Shown: positions 41,027 to 50,602, numbered from the stretch's first letter. The stretch is DNA of 64,000 bases from Arion vulgaris (GCA_020796225.1 CM036768.1:36484289-36548288), one strand, 5' to 3'. Notes: generated from the sequence alone by a model not told the origin. Numbers and translations: made by a program.

Positions 41027-41263
41027 CAGTTGAAAAGTGAAGAAGATTAGAATAAGCATCACTCTCGTAGTAGACATATTTGTTACCTGCGGGAAAATCT
41101 GGTTAAAGTGGATTATTGTAAGGTTCATTATGTGTCACGCCGGATGTCGAATGGGGTTGTGGATCTCCTTAACAGCCTATCTTAAATATTGACTATCAGT
41201 TCAGTTGGGATGCTGACTTGTTTCCGTCCCATGATAGTTACAATCTTCGAAATTATCACCTAC

Positions 41264-41335
41264 CTTGTGTCCCTCATTGGTTCTGGGGTATATCACCATG
41301 TAATCTAATCCAGAGCCAACTATAAACTTATCGGC
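41264..41335 (-). CDS. orphan coding exon, unrecognised protein
   Basis: On the minus strand a 72-base segment lies between an acceptor (TTACCCGAGTCTGCAG) and a donor (CACAAG/gtaggt). Only frame 0 is open, giving exactly 24 codons: it starts ADKFIVGSGLDYMVIYP and ends RTNEGHK. The other two frames hit stops at once. Splice sites and amino-acid composition look like a real exon of a second minus-strand gene upstream of the E-protein gene. I do not recognise the family. The broken ORF at 46805-47514 on the same strand could be part of the same gene, but no phase link can be shown. Confidence 0.55.
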
Positions 41336-41639
41336 CTGCAGACTCGGGTAAGAATTATGGGAAATCAGACCAAATAACGCAACGTGACCTCAATTTCCAG
41401 TATTGTTGTATATAGATGAATTCATTTTACAATCAACACAAAATGCTAAATCGAAGTTATATTATGCAACAAGTTAAGTTTAACAATAAGGAATATCAAT
41501 ATTATAAATATTTTTCACCAATAAATAACCATAGCCTTAAAGAAGTGAGAAAACTTGAAGTGTTCTATCAAACATATATACATTCCAGCCCCCTTCTCTG
41601 ATCTAGATCAGGGGTTTTCCCGTTAGTTTTCAGGCCCAG

Positions 41640-41880
41640 TTAGAGTTCTCTCTCTCTCTCTCTCTCTTTGCCTTTTGCTCCGGGTTGGGGCATATGCCCT
41701 CAACCAACTCATGCCAAGTCTTGATAACTCTAGCTATCTCCTGCAGCTCTCTCCAGCTCTTCTTTATATTGTTGATCTCCGCCTACAAATCTCGTCTGCG
41801 TGTATTTCTCGCCCTCCTTCTTTCGCTGTCCCTGCGGGTTCCAGGCAAGGACCCTTCTTGATCAATCAATCAGTTAGAGT
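41640..41880 (-). mobile_element. LINE 3' fragment (WHELVEGLRPK type, with TSD)
   Basis: Reverse of the tail at 52969-53637: complement of LAWNPQGQRKK, TWRRDLEAEI and WHELV.GICP, ending in a (TC)n run at 41651. The 11-bp duplication CAGTTAGAGTT borders both sides (about 41637 and 41870). A clean 5'-truncated retroposition of about 225 bp. Confidence 0.88.
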
Positions 41881-42002
41881 TGGCTGTGTCTAATACCGGT
41901 TTTCTTATGACAAGTCTAAACATTGTTCATTCAATGCTCATCTTTATCAGACATGTCCATAATTGCTTCCGATCTTCTCCTAATCATGTATTTAAATGTG
42001 TT

Positions 42003-42170
42003 AAAATAGTTAGTTAGTTAGTTTGTTCATTTCGTGCCAAAGGCGGCACATAGGGCAGAGGTTTTAGATCTCCATGTGATACGGTTCTTTGCTAGCAGTT
42101 GCAGATCTTGTATGGTTTTACATCCCAATAAAGAATAACAGCTCCCGTTTTGTATTGGTTGATGTTAGTT
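42003..42170 (-). mobile_element. LINE 3' fragment, diverged copy
   Basis: GTTAGTTAGTTAG tail followed by CGGCACATAGGGCAGAGGTT. This matches the right-hand neighbour (42164 onward, same GTTAGTTAGT tail and GGCGGCGCATAGGGCAGAGG), so two related tails lie in tandem. Confidence 0.7.
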
Positions 42171-42560
42171 AGTTAGTCTTTCCTCTTGGGCCTGTGGGCG
42201 GCGCATAGGGCAGAGGTCATAGTTCTCCATGTCTCGCGGTTCGTTGCTATCTGTTTTAGGTCTTTAATGTTTACTAGGCCCATCGTTGAGCCTTCTCTGA
42301 TGATGGTTCTACGCAGAGTCTCTCTTGGTCTTCCTCGTTTTCTTTTCCCTCTGGTGTCCATATGAGGGATTGGTAAGGGAGTCTTCTCTCATCCATTCTA
42401 AGTGTGTGGCCGATGTAGTTCCAGCGGCGCTTTCTTATAAAATTTGATACATTTTCTTGCTTGGTCTCTTGTCTTATTTGTGTATTGGGTCTGAAATCTG
42501 ACCATTTGAGGTTCAGTATTCTTCTAACACATTTATTCTCAAAGATTTTCCGGTTTGTTG
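42164..42560 (-). mobile_element. LINE C-terminal fragment (RRWNYIGH type)
   Basis: Minus frame MDTRGKRKRGRPRETLRRTI, IREGSTMGLVNIKDLKQI, ATNRETWRTMTSALCAAHRP and KRKD, with an upstream RRWNYIGHTLRM in another frame. Longest undamaged member of this tail family. Confidence 0.85.
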
Positions 42561-42703
42561 TTCAAGATGGCGGGACGTGTTTTCTTCTAGCTTGGCCAAC
42601 AAACTGTTGATCGTCGGCCCGACAAGTCGTCATCATAAAAATCACCACTGTTGGAGAAACAGAGTTTAGGCTCTAAATGAATCGATGATTCGTTCAAATT
42701 TGT

Positions 42704-43079
42704 TTAATTGGTTGATGTATCTACTGAGAATTCTTTCGTGGTTTTTTTTCCCGTCCGATATTTTTTTTTTCGATCCAGAAGCACTTGAGCTTCTCAGCTC
42801 TTCGGCTCGGTGTCATGGACATCGTAACCCTTCGGTTCGGTGCCACGAACACCGTAAATCTGGGGAATCTGTGCTTTTTCTGCCATCCCGGGAATTGAAC
42901 CCGGACACACAGAGGGATAGTCACCAGTAGTCCAACGCGCTACGAACACGCTGGGCAGACAGGCCTCCCGTCTGAGATAGAGAATACCCTTCGTCTTTAT
43001 TGAAATCTTCAGAGCGTATGTCTACTCTTAATGTGTTGATGATGTCGCTTGTGTCCAATGACCAGTAATATTTGCATTT
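42704..43079 (-). pseudogene. coding-like remnant split by a SINE, unrecognised
   Basis: On the minus strand a stop-free run from about 43079 reads YYWSLDTSDIINTLRVDI then RSEDFNKDEGYSLSQ. A family A SINE (42759-42966, TSD CCCGTC.GA) interrupts it. Without the insert and one TSD copy the frame continues for 14 more codons to a stop. Composition is protein-like, but no start, splice sites or recognised motif are visible. It could be an exon remnant of the unknown upstream gene or part of a transposon ORF. Confidence 0.35.
42759..42966 (-). mobile_element. SINE family A (with TSD)
   Basis: Reverse copy starting with a long T-run and GATCCAGAAGCACTTGAGC. The 9-bp duplication CCCGTCCGA / CCCGTCTGA lies at 42750-42758 and 42967-42975. 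Confidence 0.9.
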
Positions 43080-43107
43080 TTATAATGTTCAGAGAGTTTA
43101 TGTGACC

Positions 43108-43345
43108 AAATGATTACGCACATTCCTTATCTCTTCTGAAGGTCGTTAGTTCGAATCCAGAACAAGTGGTTCGGCTCACAATTACATTTTTTCCTTAGAA
43201 TAATTTAATAAATTACTGTTTCTGGGGTAACGGAGTTCGTGCTCGGTGTCGTACTCTTGGCAAGTGGCTATCATTTCTACAGAGAAGGACCGAATCATAT
43301 AAAGAAAACCGGTGTAGTTAGTGAAATCAAACCTGCCCATTAAAC
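43108..43345 (+). mobile_element. SINE family B, diverged
   Basis: B box GTTCGAATCC, then CCTTAGAATAATT..., GGGGTAACGGAGTTCGTGCT, AGAGAAGGACCGAATCATAT and an ACCGGTGTAGTTAGTGA end. Clearly an older member of the family. Confidence 0.75.
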
Positions 43346-43374
43346 CTTTTTTATTTAAAATGTAACCAAAAGAT

Positions 43375-43850
43375 CAGAAAAACCCCAGAATAGGGCAGGC
43401 GAAAGCATTGTTCCAGAAAATGAGAAGCATTATATGCAACATGTCATTGTCAATTGAGATCAGAATGAGAGTTATACAGTGCTACATAGAACCAATACTG
43501 ACATACGGATGCGAGTCATGGACAATTTGGTTTTTTTTTACGATCCAGTAGCACTTGAGCTTTTCAGCTCTTCGGCTCGGTGCCATGGACATCGTAACCC
43601 TTCGGTTCGGTGCCACGAACACCGTAAATCTGGGGAATCTGTGACTTTTTCTGCCATCCCGCGGAATTGAACCCGCACACACAGAGGGATAGTCACCCGT
43701 AGTCCAACGCGCTACGAACACGCTGGGCAGACGGGCAGTCATGGACAATAAACAGATAGAAAAATCTGTGAGGGCCACAGAGATGTGGTTTTACAGAGGA
43801 ATGATGAGAATCCCATGGACTTCTAAAATGACTAATGTTGAGAAGTTGAT
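43375..43850 (+). mobile_element. LINE fragment (SESWTI type) split by a SINE
   Basis: Plus strand: AKALFQKMRSIICNMSLSIE, then YIEPILTYGCESWTI. After the family A SINE (43526-43736) the coding resumes ESWTINRQ..., RATEMWFYRGMMRIPWTSKM TNVE. Same family as 8880-9318. The SINE insertion is younger. Confidence 0.85.
43526..43736 (-). mobile_element. SINE family A (with TSD)
   Basis: Reverse full copy. The 12-bp duplication AGTCATGGACAA lies at 43514-43525 and 43737-43748, inside the host LINE frame. Confidence 0.94.
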
Positions 43851-44428
43851 GTTGAGAAGTTGATATTTGAGAAGTTGATGTTGAGAAGGTGATGTTGAGA
43901 AGTTGATATTTGAGAAGTTGATGTTGAGAAGGTGATGTTGAGAAGTTGATATTTGAGAAGTTGATGTTGAGAAGGTGATGTTGAGAAGTTGATGTTGAGA
44001 AGTTGATGTTGAGAAGTTGATATTTGAGAAGTTGATGTTGAGAAGGTGATGTTGAGAAGTTGATATTTGAGAAGTTGATGTTGAGAAGGTGATGTTGAGA
44101 AGTTGATATTTGAGAAGTTGATGTTGAGAAGGTGATGTTGAGAAGTTGATGTTGAGAAGTTGATGTTGAGAAGTTGATGTTGAGAAGTTGATGTTGAGAC
44201 GTTGATGTTGAGAAGTTGATGTTGAGAAGGTGATGTTGAGAAGTTGATGTTGAGAAGTTGATGTTGAGAAGTTGATGTTGAGAAGTTGATGTTGAGAAGT
44301 TGATGTTGAGAAGTTGATGTTGAGACGTTGATGTTGAGAAGTTGATGTTGAGACGTTGATGTTGAGAAGTTGATGTTGAGAAGTTGATGTTGAGAAGTTG
44401 ATGTTGAGAAGTTGATGTTGAGACGGAT
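43832..44428. repeat. 14-bp minisatellite (GTTGATGTTGAGAA)
   Basis: About 42 units with a higher-order pattern in the left half: the variants GTTGATATTTGAGAA and GGTGATGTTGAGAA recur in a fixed order. The minus-strand frame of 244 codons (14-residue periodicity) is an artefact. It appears to have grown from the last codons of the adjacent LINE (AATGTTGAGAAG). Confidence 0.95.
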
Positions 44429-44429
44429 G

Positions 44430-44700
44430 ATAAAACGTAGGTCCCGTATTCAATGTGAGCATGTAAAACAACAATTGGCAGTTTAAAATGGAGAAGTGCA
44501 GGCTGGAAAGTCGCTGTGCGGGCAATATTTATTAGAAAAGATTACAAATAAAATGCATACAAAAATATCTTCACTATCTTCTAAATTACATCGGGGACCC
44601 TGCCGGTGCTACGGAGTTCGTGCACTGCAGCTGAAATCTTCCTGTGTAAGAAAGAAATTGAAGCACACATGGTTCCTCACCGAAGTGCAATTATGATGGT
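44430..44700 (-). mobile_element. family H dispersed repeat
   Basis: CGTAGGTCCCGTATTCAATG and the CAGGCTGGAAAGTCGC block are the reverse of 19480-19580. The right part (TTCCTCACCGAAGTGCAATTAT) matches the ends at 28560 and 59615. Confidence 0.5.
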
Positions 44701-44882
44701 TCTATAAATCAATCAATCTGTTAGTCACTCAATTACTTCTGGCGAAATCAAAATTCATGATCAGATCAGATCTCGTTGTATAAGATCAAGCAGTAACAGC
44801 CCTCCATAGAGCAAAGCAAATATAAATATAACTCAAGAAATGTATCAAAACAGTTTGGCATAGGTGGCACTGGAAGAGAGGT

Positions 44883-45085
44883 CCTTTTTGTTTGATCGAG
44901 AAGCTATTGAGCTTTCAGCTCTTCGACTCAGTGTCATGGATATCATAACCCTTCGGTTCGGTGCCACGAACACCGTAACTCTGGAGAACATGTGGCTTTT
45001 CTGCCAGCCCGCGGAATAGAACCGCACTCACAGGGGGCTTGTCACCCATCGTTTAACGCGTTACGAACACGCTGGGCAGGCAGAC
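44883..45085 (-). mobile_element. SINE family A (with TSD)
   Basis: Reverse copy, GATCGAGAAGCTATTGAGC start. The 10-bp duplication GAAGAGAGGT lies at 44873-44882 and 45086-45095. Confidence 0.92.
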
Positions 45086-45315
45086 GAAGAGAGGTATAAA
45101 GCCACACGGTCAACCAAATCCTCAATGACAAAATCTCATTGTTAAATTAAAGTTCATTATCACATTACAGCTTGTTACCTTGAATTGAAATCATACACGG
45201 TTAATAACAGCAGAGATATAAGTGTTAACACAAGCATACCTTTCTAACAACATTTGTCAAACACGTAAAAACGATATACAAAAAACGTCTGTACAGATGC
45301 ATATATGGTTGTCAC

Positions 45316-45463
45316 CAGTGGCGGCTCGTGGGGCCACACAAAAGTTTTCGGAAAAATCATAATTTTAGGTTGTTATATTTTAATTTATAAAATACTAAAT
45401 ACGCGTTACACATTAATTTTGGTGGGCCCCGACCCTATAGCCCTTAATGACGAGCCGCCACTG
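45316..45463. mobile_element. hAT-type MITE
   Basis: Termini CAGTGGCGGCTCGT and GACGAGCCGCCACTG. The 8-bp duplication GTTGTCAC lies at 45308-45315 and 45464-45471. 148 bp, non-coding. Confidence 0.94.
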
Positions 45464-45689
45464 GTTGTCACTAATGACTCGTCATGCATACATAACAGCT
45501 GTTTGTCCTCGGTCTCATCTAGCCAGCTCCCCAATAAATACATTGATACACAGATAACACCTAACACAGCTCTAACACTGAACATAATCCGTTATTGTAA
45601 GTATATTGGTTAATTATGAAGATCAAAGAACATTTGGATCAATAAGTAATATCGTGTCACGATCAATGATTAAGAACCTGAAGCTCGCA

Positions 45690-45935
45690 TGTGTGGTACC
45701 GGGTCTGCAATGGAAGCAATGAATAAAATAGTACAACTGTGACCTACAAGACATGTCGTTAGAGGTGACTGCTGTATGACCTAGGGAAGTTACCCTAGTA
45801 AATAAAAAACATTGCAGAATGTGCTGGCCTACTTGAAGGTGGATAACTGGTACAACTCTTAGGCTCAGATCATATACAAATCACAAAGAGTGGTTAACAA
45901 GTGATTGATATGGAGCGCCTGAAGAAGAACCTGAA
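45690..45935 (+). mobile_element. SINE family D (with TSD)
   Basis: Plus copy from GCATGTGTGGTACCGGGTC to GGAGCGCCTGAAG. Flanks AACCTGAAGC and AACCTGAAAC form a near-perfect TSD. Confidence 0.86.
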
Positions 45936-46009
45936 ACTGACTGCCCAGTTTGTGCTCGATAGTAAACTAAGCGCATGATCATAAATCTCTGAAGACGAAG
46001 AAGCAGGGA

Positions 46010-46440
46010 ATATGTTGATCACATTAAACGTCGCAGTTGTTTAGATGAGCCAGGACAACAATCGGTTCGGACTACAGAGACAAATGGACAAAAGACCATC
46101 CTCAGTACAACAACAGCGACGGATACTATGGTCTGTCTCGTAGTGAACAAGTTGCCATACTTCGCCTCCGTACCGGTCACAACAAACTCCGCGCCCACAT
46201 GTTCCACAAAATTAAGATTGGCACAACTAGCCTGTGCCCCTGCGAAAAGGCGGGCATGACGGCAGAACACGTTCTGCAAGACTGTCAACGTTTAGCAGGT
46301 ATAAGAAAAAAAACATGGCCCAAAAACACAGAGTTTCGCGAGAAGCTGAAGGAGGAACAGAGTCCCTTAAAACCACGGTAAAATTCATGATAAAAGTTGC
46401 TTCATCAGTCTAGGCCGGGAACGCAAGAGAGAGAGATGAG
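46010..46440 (+). mobile_element. LINE 3' fragment (CPCEKAGMTAEH type)
   Basis: Plus-strand conceptual frame: YDGLSRSEQVAILRLRTGHN-like start, then KLRAHMFHKIKIGTTSLCPC, EKAGMTAEHVLQDCQRLAGI and RKKTWPKNTEFREKL. C.C....TAEH.L.DC is the zinc-like tail of RNase-H-type LINEs. Ends at CAGTCTAGGCCGGGAACGCA plus (GA)n. Confidence 0.82.
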
Positions 46441-46558
46441 AAATGAAAGGGTGTTGACGGACATTAGTTACCATGGGTAGAAAGGCAACAGAGTGACAGC
46501 AAAAGAGATCAACTGTTATTGCAATACGTGTCACTTATGACGTGAAGAGAATATATTC

Positions 46559-46803
46559 GTCTTCTTAGAACGCTCCATATCCTCCACCTGTTAACCACTC
46601 TTTGTGATTTCTGTGTGATAAGAGCGATTGTACGTTGAACCAATTATGCGCCTACAAGTAGGCCAGTACATCCCATTTCTGCGACGCTTTTTTATTTACT
46701 AGAGTTGCTTCCTAGCCCCTGCCCCAGCCGCCTCTTGTGACAGGCCTTGTAGGTCGCAGTGTTACTATTATTTGCTCCCTCGACAGTCCGCCAACACACG
46801 GGT
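46559..46803 (-). mobile_element. SINE family D
   Basis: Reverse copy from CTTCTTAGAACGCTCCATAT to the head complement CAACACACGGG. It truncates the end of the unrecognised ORF to its right. Confidence 0.85.
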
Positions 46804-46804
46804 G

Positions 46805-47514
46805 ATATAGATATACAGATTCGTTCTTCCTTTTTGGTTTGACAGAGGAACGTAATAGTCTTCAATAGATTTGGCCCCGCCTTTCAAGTTATGCATTAAA
46901 CAGGTCCGGTCAAAGTAAACAACCCTGTTGAACCCGTTTCTGATTGACAATGTACAGCTGTCATATCCCAGAGCTAATAGTGTATCGGATGAGGGTTGGT
47001 ATTCAAGAACAGCTACTTTGATCTTCGACACATTGACAAAATGTTTCACCTTCCCCTGAAACAGTTGATATTCAGAAGTAACCTTGGCCATGTCTGGTCC
47101 TCTTTTGAGAGTGTAACCACTGAACTAATTATCTTTTTTCTTTGTCACAGTTCTTTACGACCAATCTTAATCACTCTTTGTGATATGTTTTTATATGTTT
47201 GATATGATTTGTGATCTTTGCCAATAACGTGTATACGTTGCACATTGGTTTGGTAGGCCTCTAAACGCATAGGCTTCTACACGTTTAGGACATGTGCATC
47301 CGATTTCAGACAAACCTCCTTACTCGCCTCTTACGACATGCGTGGCAGGTAACAGAGGTTCTATTCTTTACATCCCAAATTTGGGCCCCGGTAACCACTC
47401 GGGTGGAACTAATTATGAATTCCTTCATCTGTTCCAATGACAAGTTTCTAGTGAAAGGACAAATATCATACCCGTGGTGGTGAACACCTGGCCCAATACT
47501 TGTTACGTTTAAAG
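46805..47514 (-). pseudogene. unrecognised ORF broken by a SINE and a frameshift
   Basis: Minus strand, right to left. A first open part (47514-47405) has HHHGYDICPFTRNLSLEQMK. A family C SINE (47132-47404) is inserted within the next codons, marked by GAACTAATTA repeats. Coding then resumes VVTLSKEDQTW. Around 47085 the frame shifts by one and stays open for about 95 codons (KHFVNVSKIKVAVLEYQ, LALGYDSCTLSIRNGFNRVV, FDRTCLMHNL, DYYVPLSNQKG) until a family D SINE cuts it off. Composition is that of a folded protein, with several Cys. I do not recognise a family. It could be a dead host gene, the 3' part of a gene that includes the 41.3 kb exon, or a transposon protein. No viral family is evident. 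Confidence 0.55.
47132..47404 (-). mobile_element. SINE-like element, family C (with TSD)
   Basis: Reverse copy with a small internal duplication (GATATGTTTTTATATGTTTG). The 10-bp duplication GAACTAATTA lies at 47122-47131 and 47405-47414. Confidence 0.93.
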
Positions 47515-47731
47515 CTAGTGTCGGTAAATGAAGTTTCGCACGTCATTGAACAGAATGAAATAAATATGAAAGACAAACGTTACTCTGTTTCAAGGGAACA
47601 TAAGATGCAGTGGAGGAGCTGACAGGAAACCAGTATTTACGATTATTCTACCCTCAAGTGGGGGCAATGGCATCAGGCTGCATTAACCCAGCCTCTATAA
47701 CTAAGGAGGTATAGAAAAGGTATATACTTAG

Positions 47732-47835
47732 ATAACTTGCAGCTCCATATTTTATTTAGACTTTTTAAATCTGCCGAATTGGCAAAGCAACATCAGCTTT
47801 TAAAAGTCTAATTAAAATATGGAACTGCAAGTTAT
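47732..47835. repeat. 34-bp-arm inverted repeat (hairpin)
   Basis: Left arm 47732-47765 (ATAACTTGCAGCTCCATATT and 14 more bases) pairs with right arm 47802-47835, with two mismatches across 34 positions. The loop is 36 bases. Pairing extends outward with one gap (ATACTTAG.../...ATAGTAT). It could be a small MITE remnant, or on transcription a pre-miRNA-like stem. No clear TSD is visible; no TTAA or 8-bp repeat. Confidence 0.8.
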
Positions 47836-47849
47836 ATAGTATTAAAACT

Positions 47850-48320
47850 AAATTACGAATTTTCAATTCAAATGTTGTATCAATCCTAACATATGCTAGC
47901 GAGAGTTGGAAAATGACTAAAGATATAGAAAGTAAATTGAATGCATTTGAAAATAGATGTCTGCGAAAAAATAATGAATATAAAATGGAATGAATTCGGG
48001 AGAAGTGATGAAATCAGAGACATGTCTGGTCAACCACTAGTGACAACTGTTATAAGAAGGAGAATATGGAGATATGTTGGACACATCTTGACAAGAAATG
48101 ATCAAAGATTATCAAAGCAGGCATTGAAGTGGGATGCAAAGGGTTCAAGAAAAGGAGGACGCCCTAGAAAAGCCTGAAACGAACTCTGCTGAGAGAGAGA
48201 CAAGACATATCTGTCTCATTTCCATTGAAGAGATTAAGCGAGTTGTCCAGGATAGAGCGGTATGGCGAAATTGCTTGCAGGCCCTAGGTAACGTATAACG
48301 GTACGAGATGAATTATTATT
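47850..48320 (+). mobile_element. LINE C-terminal fragment (RDMSGQPLVTTVIRRR type)
   Basis: SNVVSILTYASESWKMTKDI, NAFENRCLRK, then NEFGRSDEIRDMSGQPLVTT, VIRRRIWRYVGHILTRN, GGRPRKA, and a decayed end near GCCCTAGGTAACGTATAACG with an ATTATT tail. Most frequent LINE 3' end in the window (also 39495, 54880, 57950, 60050, 60900). It lacks the catalytic YADD region. Confidence 0.88.
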
Positions 48321-48479
48321 TATGTATAGAAAAGGTAAAGAAAACCCCGATTACAAAACATATGTCACCGCGACAATAAATAAATAAATACGCGAATTGT
48401 GACAATTATAGAAACTATATCAAGAAAATGATTTGAGATGGAAACAGCAGCCATGTCTTGGTTGGATGGGATCTTCCTT

Positions 48480-49200
48480 CCTTCCTTTCGTTCGCTTGAA
48501 ATATGTTTATATATTCAATGTTGTCTCTTGTATGAACTTCACTGTCTTTTGTAGCTCACACAGAGGTCCGTGTAGTTTTATGTCGAGTGTTGTTTCGTTA
48601 GGCCAGTGAGTTTGCCTCAGTGTATCATATTTGGGGCAGTCTTGAAGTATGTGCTCTGCAGTCTGGTGTGCCTGTCCACATGTACACATGGCTGAATTGC
48701 CAATCTTGAATTTTGTATACATGTGGCTGCGGAGCCGATTGTGTCCTGTTCTAAGGCGCAGAATCACAACTTGTTCCAATCTGCTCATATTATAGTAATC
48801 GTCTTGTGTTGGTATTTGTGACTTTCTCATTGCTTTAATCATCCTTTTCTTTTGGTGGTAGGTAACTGGCACATCCGGCTGCTCTCCTGCAGCACCTTCC
48901 TTGGCCAATCGGTCTGCTGTTTCATTTCCTGGTATTCCACAGTGAGAGGGTATCCACTGCAAGACGACCCTGCGATGCTTGGACAATTTAGACAGTAGGG
49001 TCTGTAGACCTGGCAATTTTCTGGACTGAAGTGCTTGGAGTGCTGATTTTGCATCAGTCAAAAATACAACAGGTTGAGCATCGGGTCTGGTATTCAACAG
49101 TTTTTCAGTTGCCACCTTGATTGCCTGAATGGATGGGATCTGAATAGTAAACTCAGTTTTGTAGAACAAATTTAACATATTCCAAATTTAGACTTCTCTT
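48480..49200 (-). mobile_element. LINE fragment with intact-looking RNase H domain
   Basis: A single minus-strand frame of 223 codons holds PVVFLTDAKSALQALQSR (second catalytic Asp), then VVLQWIPSHCGIPGNETADR LA (last block, His and Asp). The tail follows: LRLRTGHNRLRSHMYTKF, SAMCTCGQAHQTAEHILQDC and LHGPLCELQKTVKFI. It is the best-preserved RNase H of a non-LTR (I/Jockey-like) element here. The first block with E-A is only partly visible (IQAIKVATEKLL). The 5' side is truncated, so the copy is dead, but this domain has no stop. Confidence 0.9.
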
Positions 49201-49225
49201 TAGAAGAGAACATAATCGACACCAT

Positions 49226-49430
49226 TTTTTTCCCGATCCAGAAGCACTTGAGCTTTTCAGCTCTTCGTCTCGGTGCCATGGACATCGTAACCCTTCGGTT
49301 CGGTGCCACGAACACCGTAAATCTGGGGAATATGTGGCTTTTTCTGCCATCCCGCGAAATTGAACCCGCACACACAGAGGGATAGTCACCCGTAGTCCAA
49401 CGTGCTACGAACACGCTGGGCAGACGGGCC
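49226..49430 (-). mobile_element. SINE family A (with TSD)
   Basis: Reverse copy. The 12-bp duplication AATCGACACCAT / AATCGACTCCAT lies at 49214-49225 and 49431-49442. It is inserted just beside the RNase H LINE copy. Confidence 0.93.
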
Positions 49431-49447
49431 AATCGACTCCATAGCCC

Positions 49448-49716
49448 CATGTTCTTCTTTCTTCTTCTACGAACGCTCCATATCGACCACCCGTTAACCA
49501 TTCTTTGTTATTTATGTGATCTGAGCCTAAGAGCGATTGAACGTTGTGCCAGTTACGCGCCTACCAGTAGGCCAGCACATCCGATTTCTGCGACGCTTTT
49601 TATTTACTAAGGTAGCTTCCCTAGGTCCATATCTCAGTCACCTCTTACGACATGCCTTGTAGGTCGTAGTGGTACTATTCTTTGCTCTCCCTTGCTGTCC
49701 CCGACACCACACAAAC
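49448..49716 (-). mobile_element. SINE family D
   Basis: Reverse copy from GTTCTTCTTTCTTCTTC and CGAACGCTCCATATCGAC to the head complement CGACACCACACAAACG. Confidence 0.85.
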
Positions 49717-49719
49717 GAA

Positions 49720-50165
49720 CAAGCAGTAAGCTAACATTACTTGCTCTAACTTTTTGTTTTAAACAGAAACTATCCACATTTTAAACACATGTGCCAGCGA
49801 ATGTCTGAATCTGATTCTAGTAAAGTGTTGCAAGTGCACCCAACCATATACTTACATAAATATACCCTAAGGACAGGTTTTCCCCATTCTTTCTAGTTAC
49901 ACGCACACCAACTTAATAATTCGCCTGATGTGTGCTTTCAAGGACATTATTTAGCTTGTAGTGGTAGGTACTTGTCAGAATACAATGTATCTACATCAGT
50001 CCTGGGTGTAGGAGTCCCCATGATACTAAGAATAGCACTACATGTCTAGAGTTGTTGGAGGTTCCTGGGTCTTAAAGAAAGCCAGGTAAAACAGGGAAAA
50101 GGATCCCATAATTACTGTGGGTTAGTAAACAAACAAACAAACACCAGTCCTGGGGTGGGGTTGGG
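49720..50165. other. no recognised feature
   Basis: Unique-looking, AT-rich. A short (AAAC)n at 50130 and a G-run at 50153 are the only features. Confidence 0.4.
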
Positions 50166-50169
50166 GGTG

Positions 50170-50427
50170 CATCTTCTTAGGACACTCCATATCGACCACT
50201 TGTTAACACTTTTTGTGATATATACGTGATCTGAGCCTAAAAGCGATTGTACATTGTGCAAGTTATGCGCCTACAAGTAGACCAGCACATCTGATTTCTG
50301 CGACGTTTTTTATTTACTAGGCTAGATTCCCTAGGCCCCTACTTCAGTCGCCTCTTACGACATGCCTTGTAGGTCGCAGTGGTACTATTCTTGCTTCCCT
50401 TGCGGGCCCAGAATCACACAGGCGGTG
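50170..50427 (-). mobile_element. SINE family D
   Basis: Reverse copy from ATCTTCTTAGGACACTCCAT to CAGAATCACACAGGCGG. Core complement CAGTCGCCTCTTACGACATG is intact. Confidence 0.86.
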
Positions 50428-50451
50428 TGTGGAGCTGAATTTCAATAATTA

Positions 50452-50602
50452 TTCCTGTCTGTCCCGTAATACGGTGTATATCAGTGCAGTCCAAAGTTGT
50501 TATTCCTGTCTGTCCCGTCATGCAGTGTATATCGGTGCAGTCCAAAGTTGTTATTCCTGTCTGTCCCGTCACACGGTGTATGTCAGTGCAGTCCAAAGTT
50601 GT
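50452..50602. repeat. 51-bp tandem repeat, three copies
   Basis: Unit: TATTCCTGTCTGTCCCGTCA, TGCAGTGTATATCAGTGCAG, TCCAAAGTTGT. Three copies between a family D and a family B SINE. Confidence 0.9.

Noticed and set aside
43791..44525. 244-codon minus-strand frame with a 14-residue repeat
   Set aside because: The residue period equals the 14-base repeat unit read through three frames; no start or splice support.
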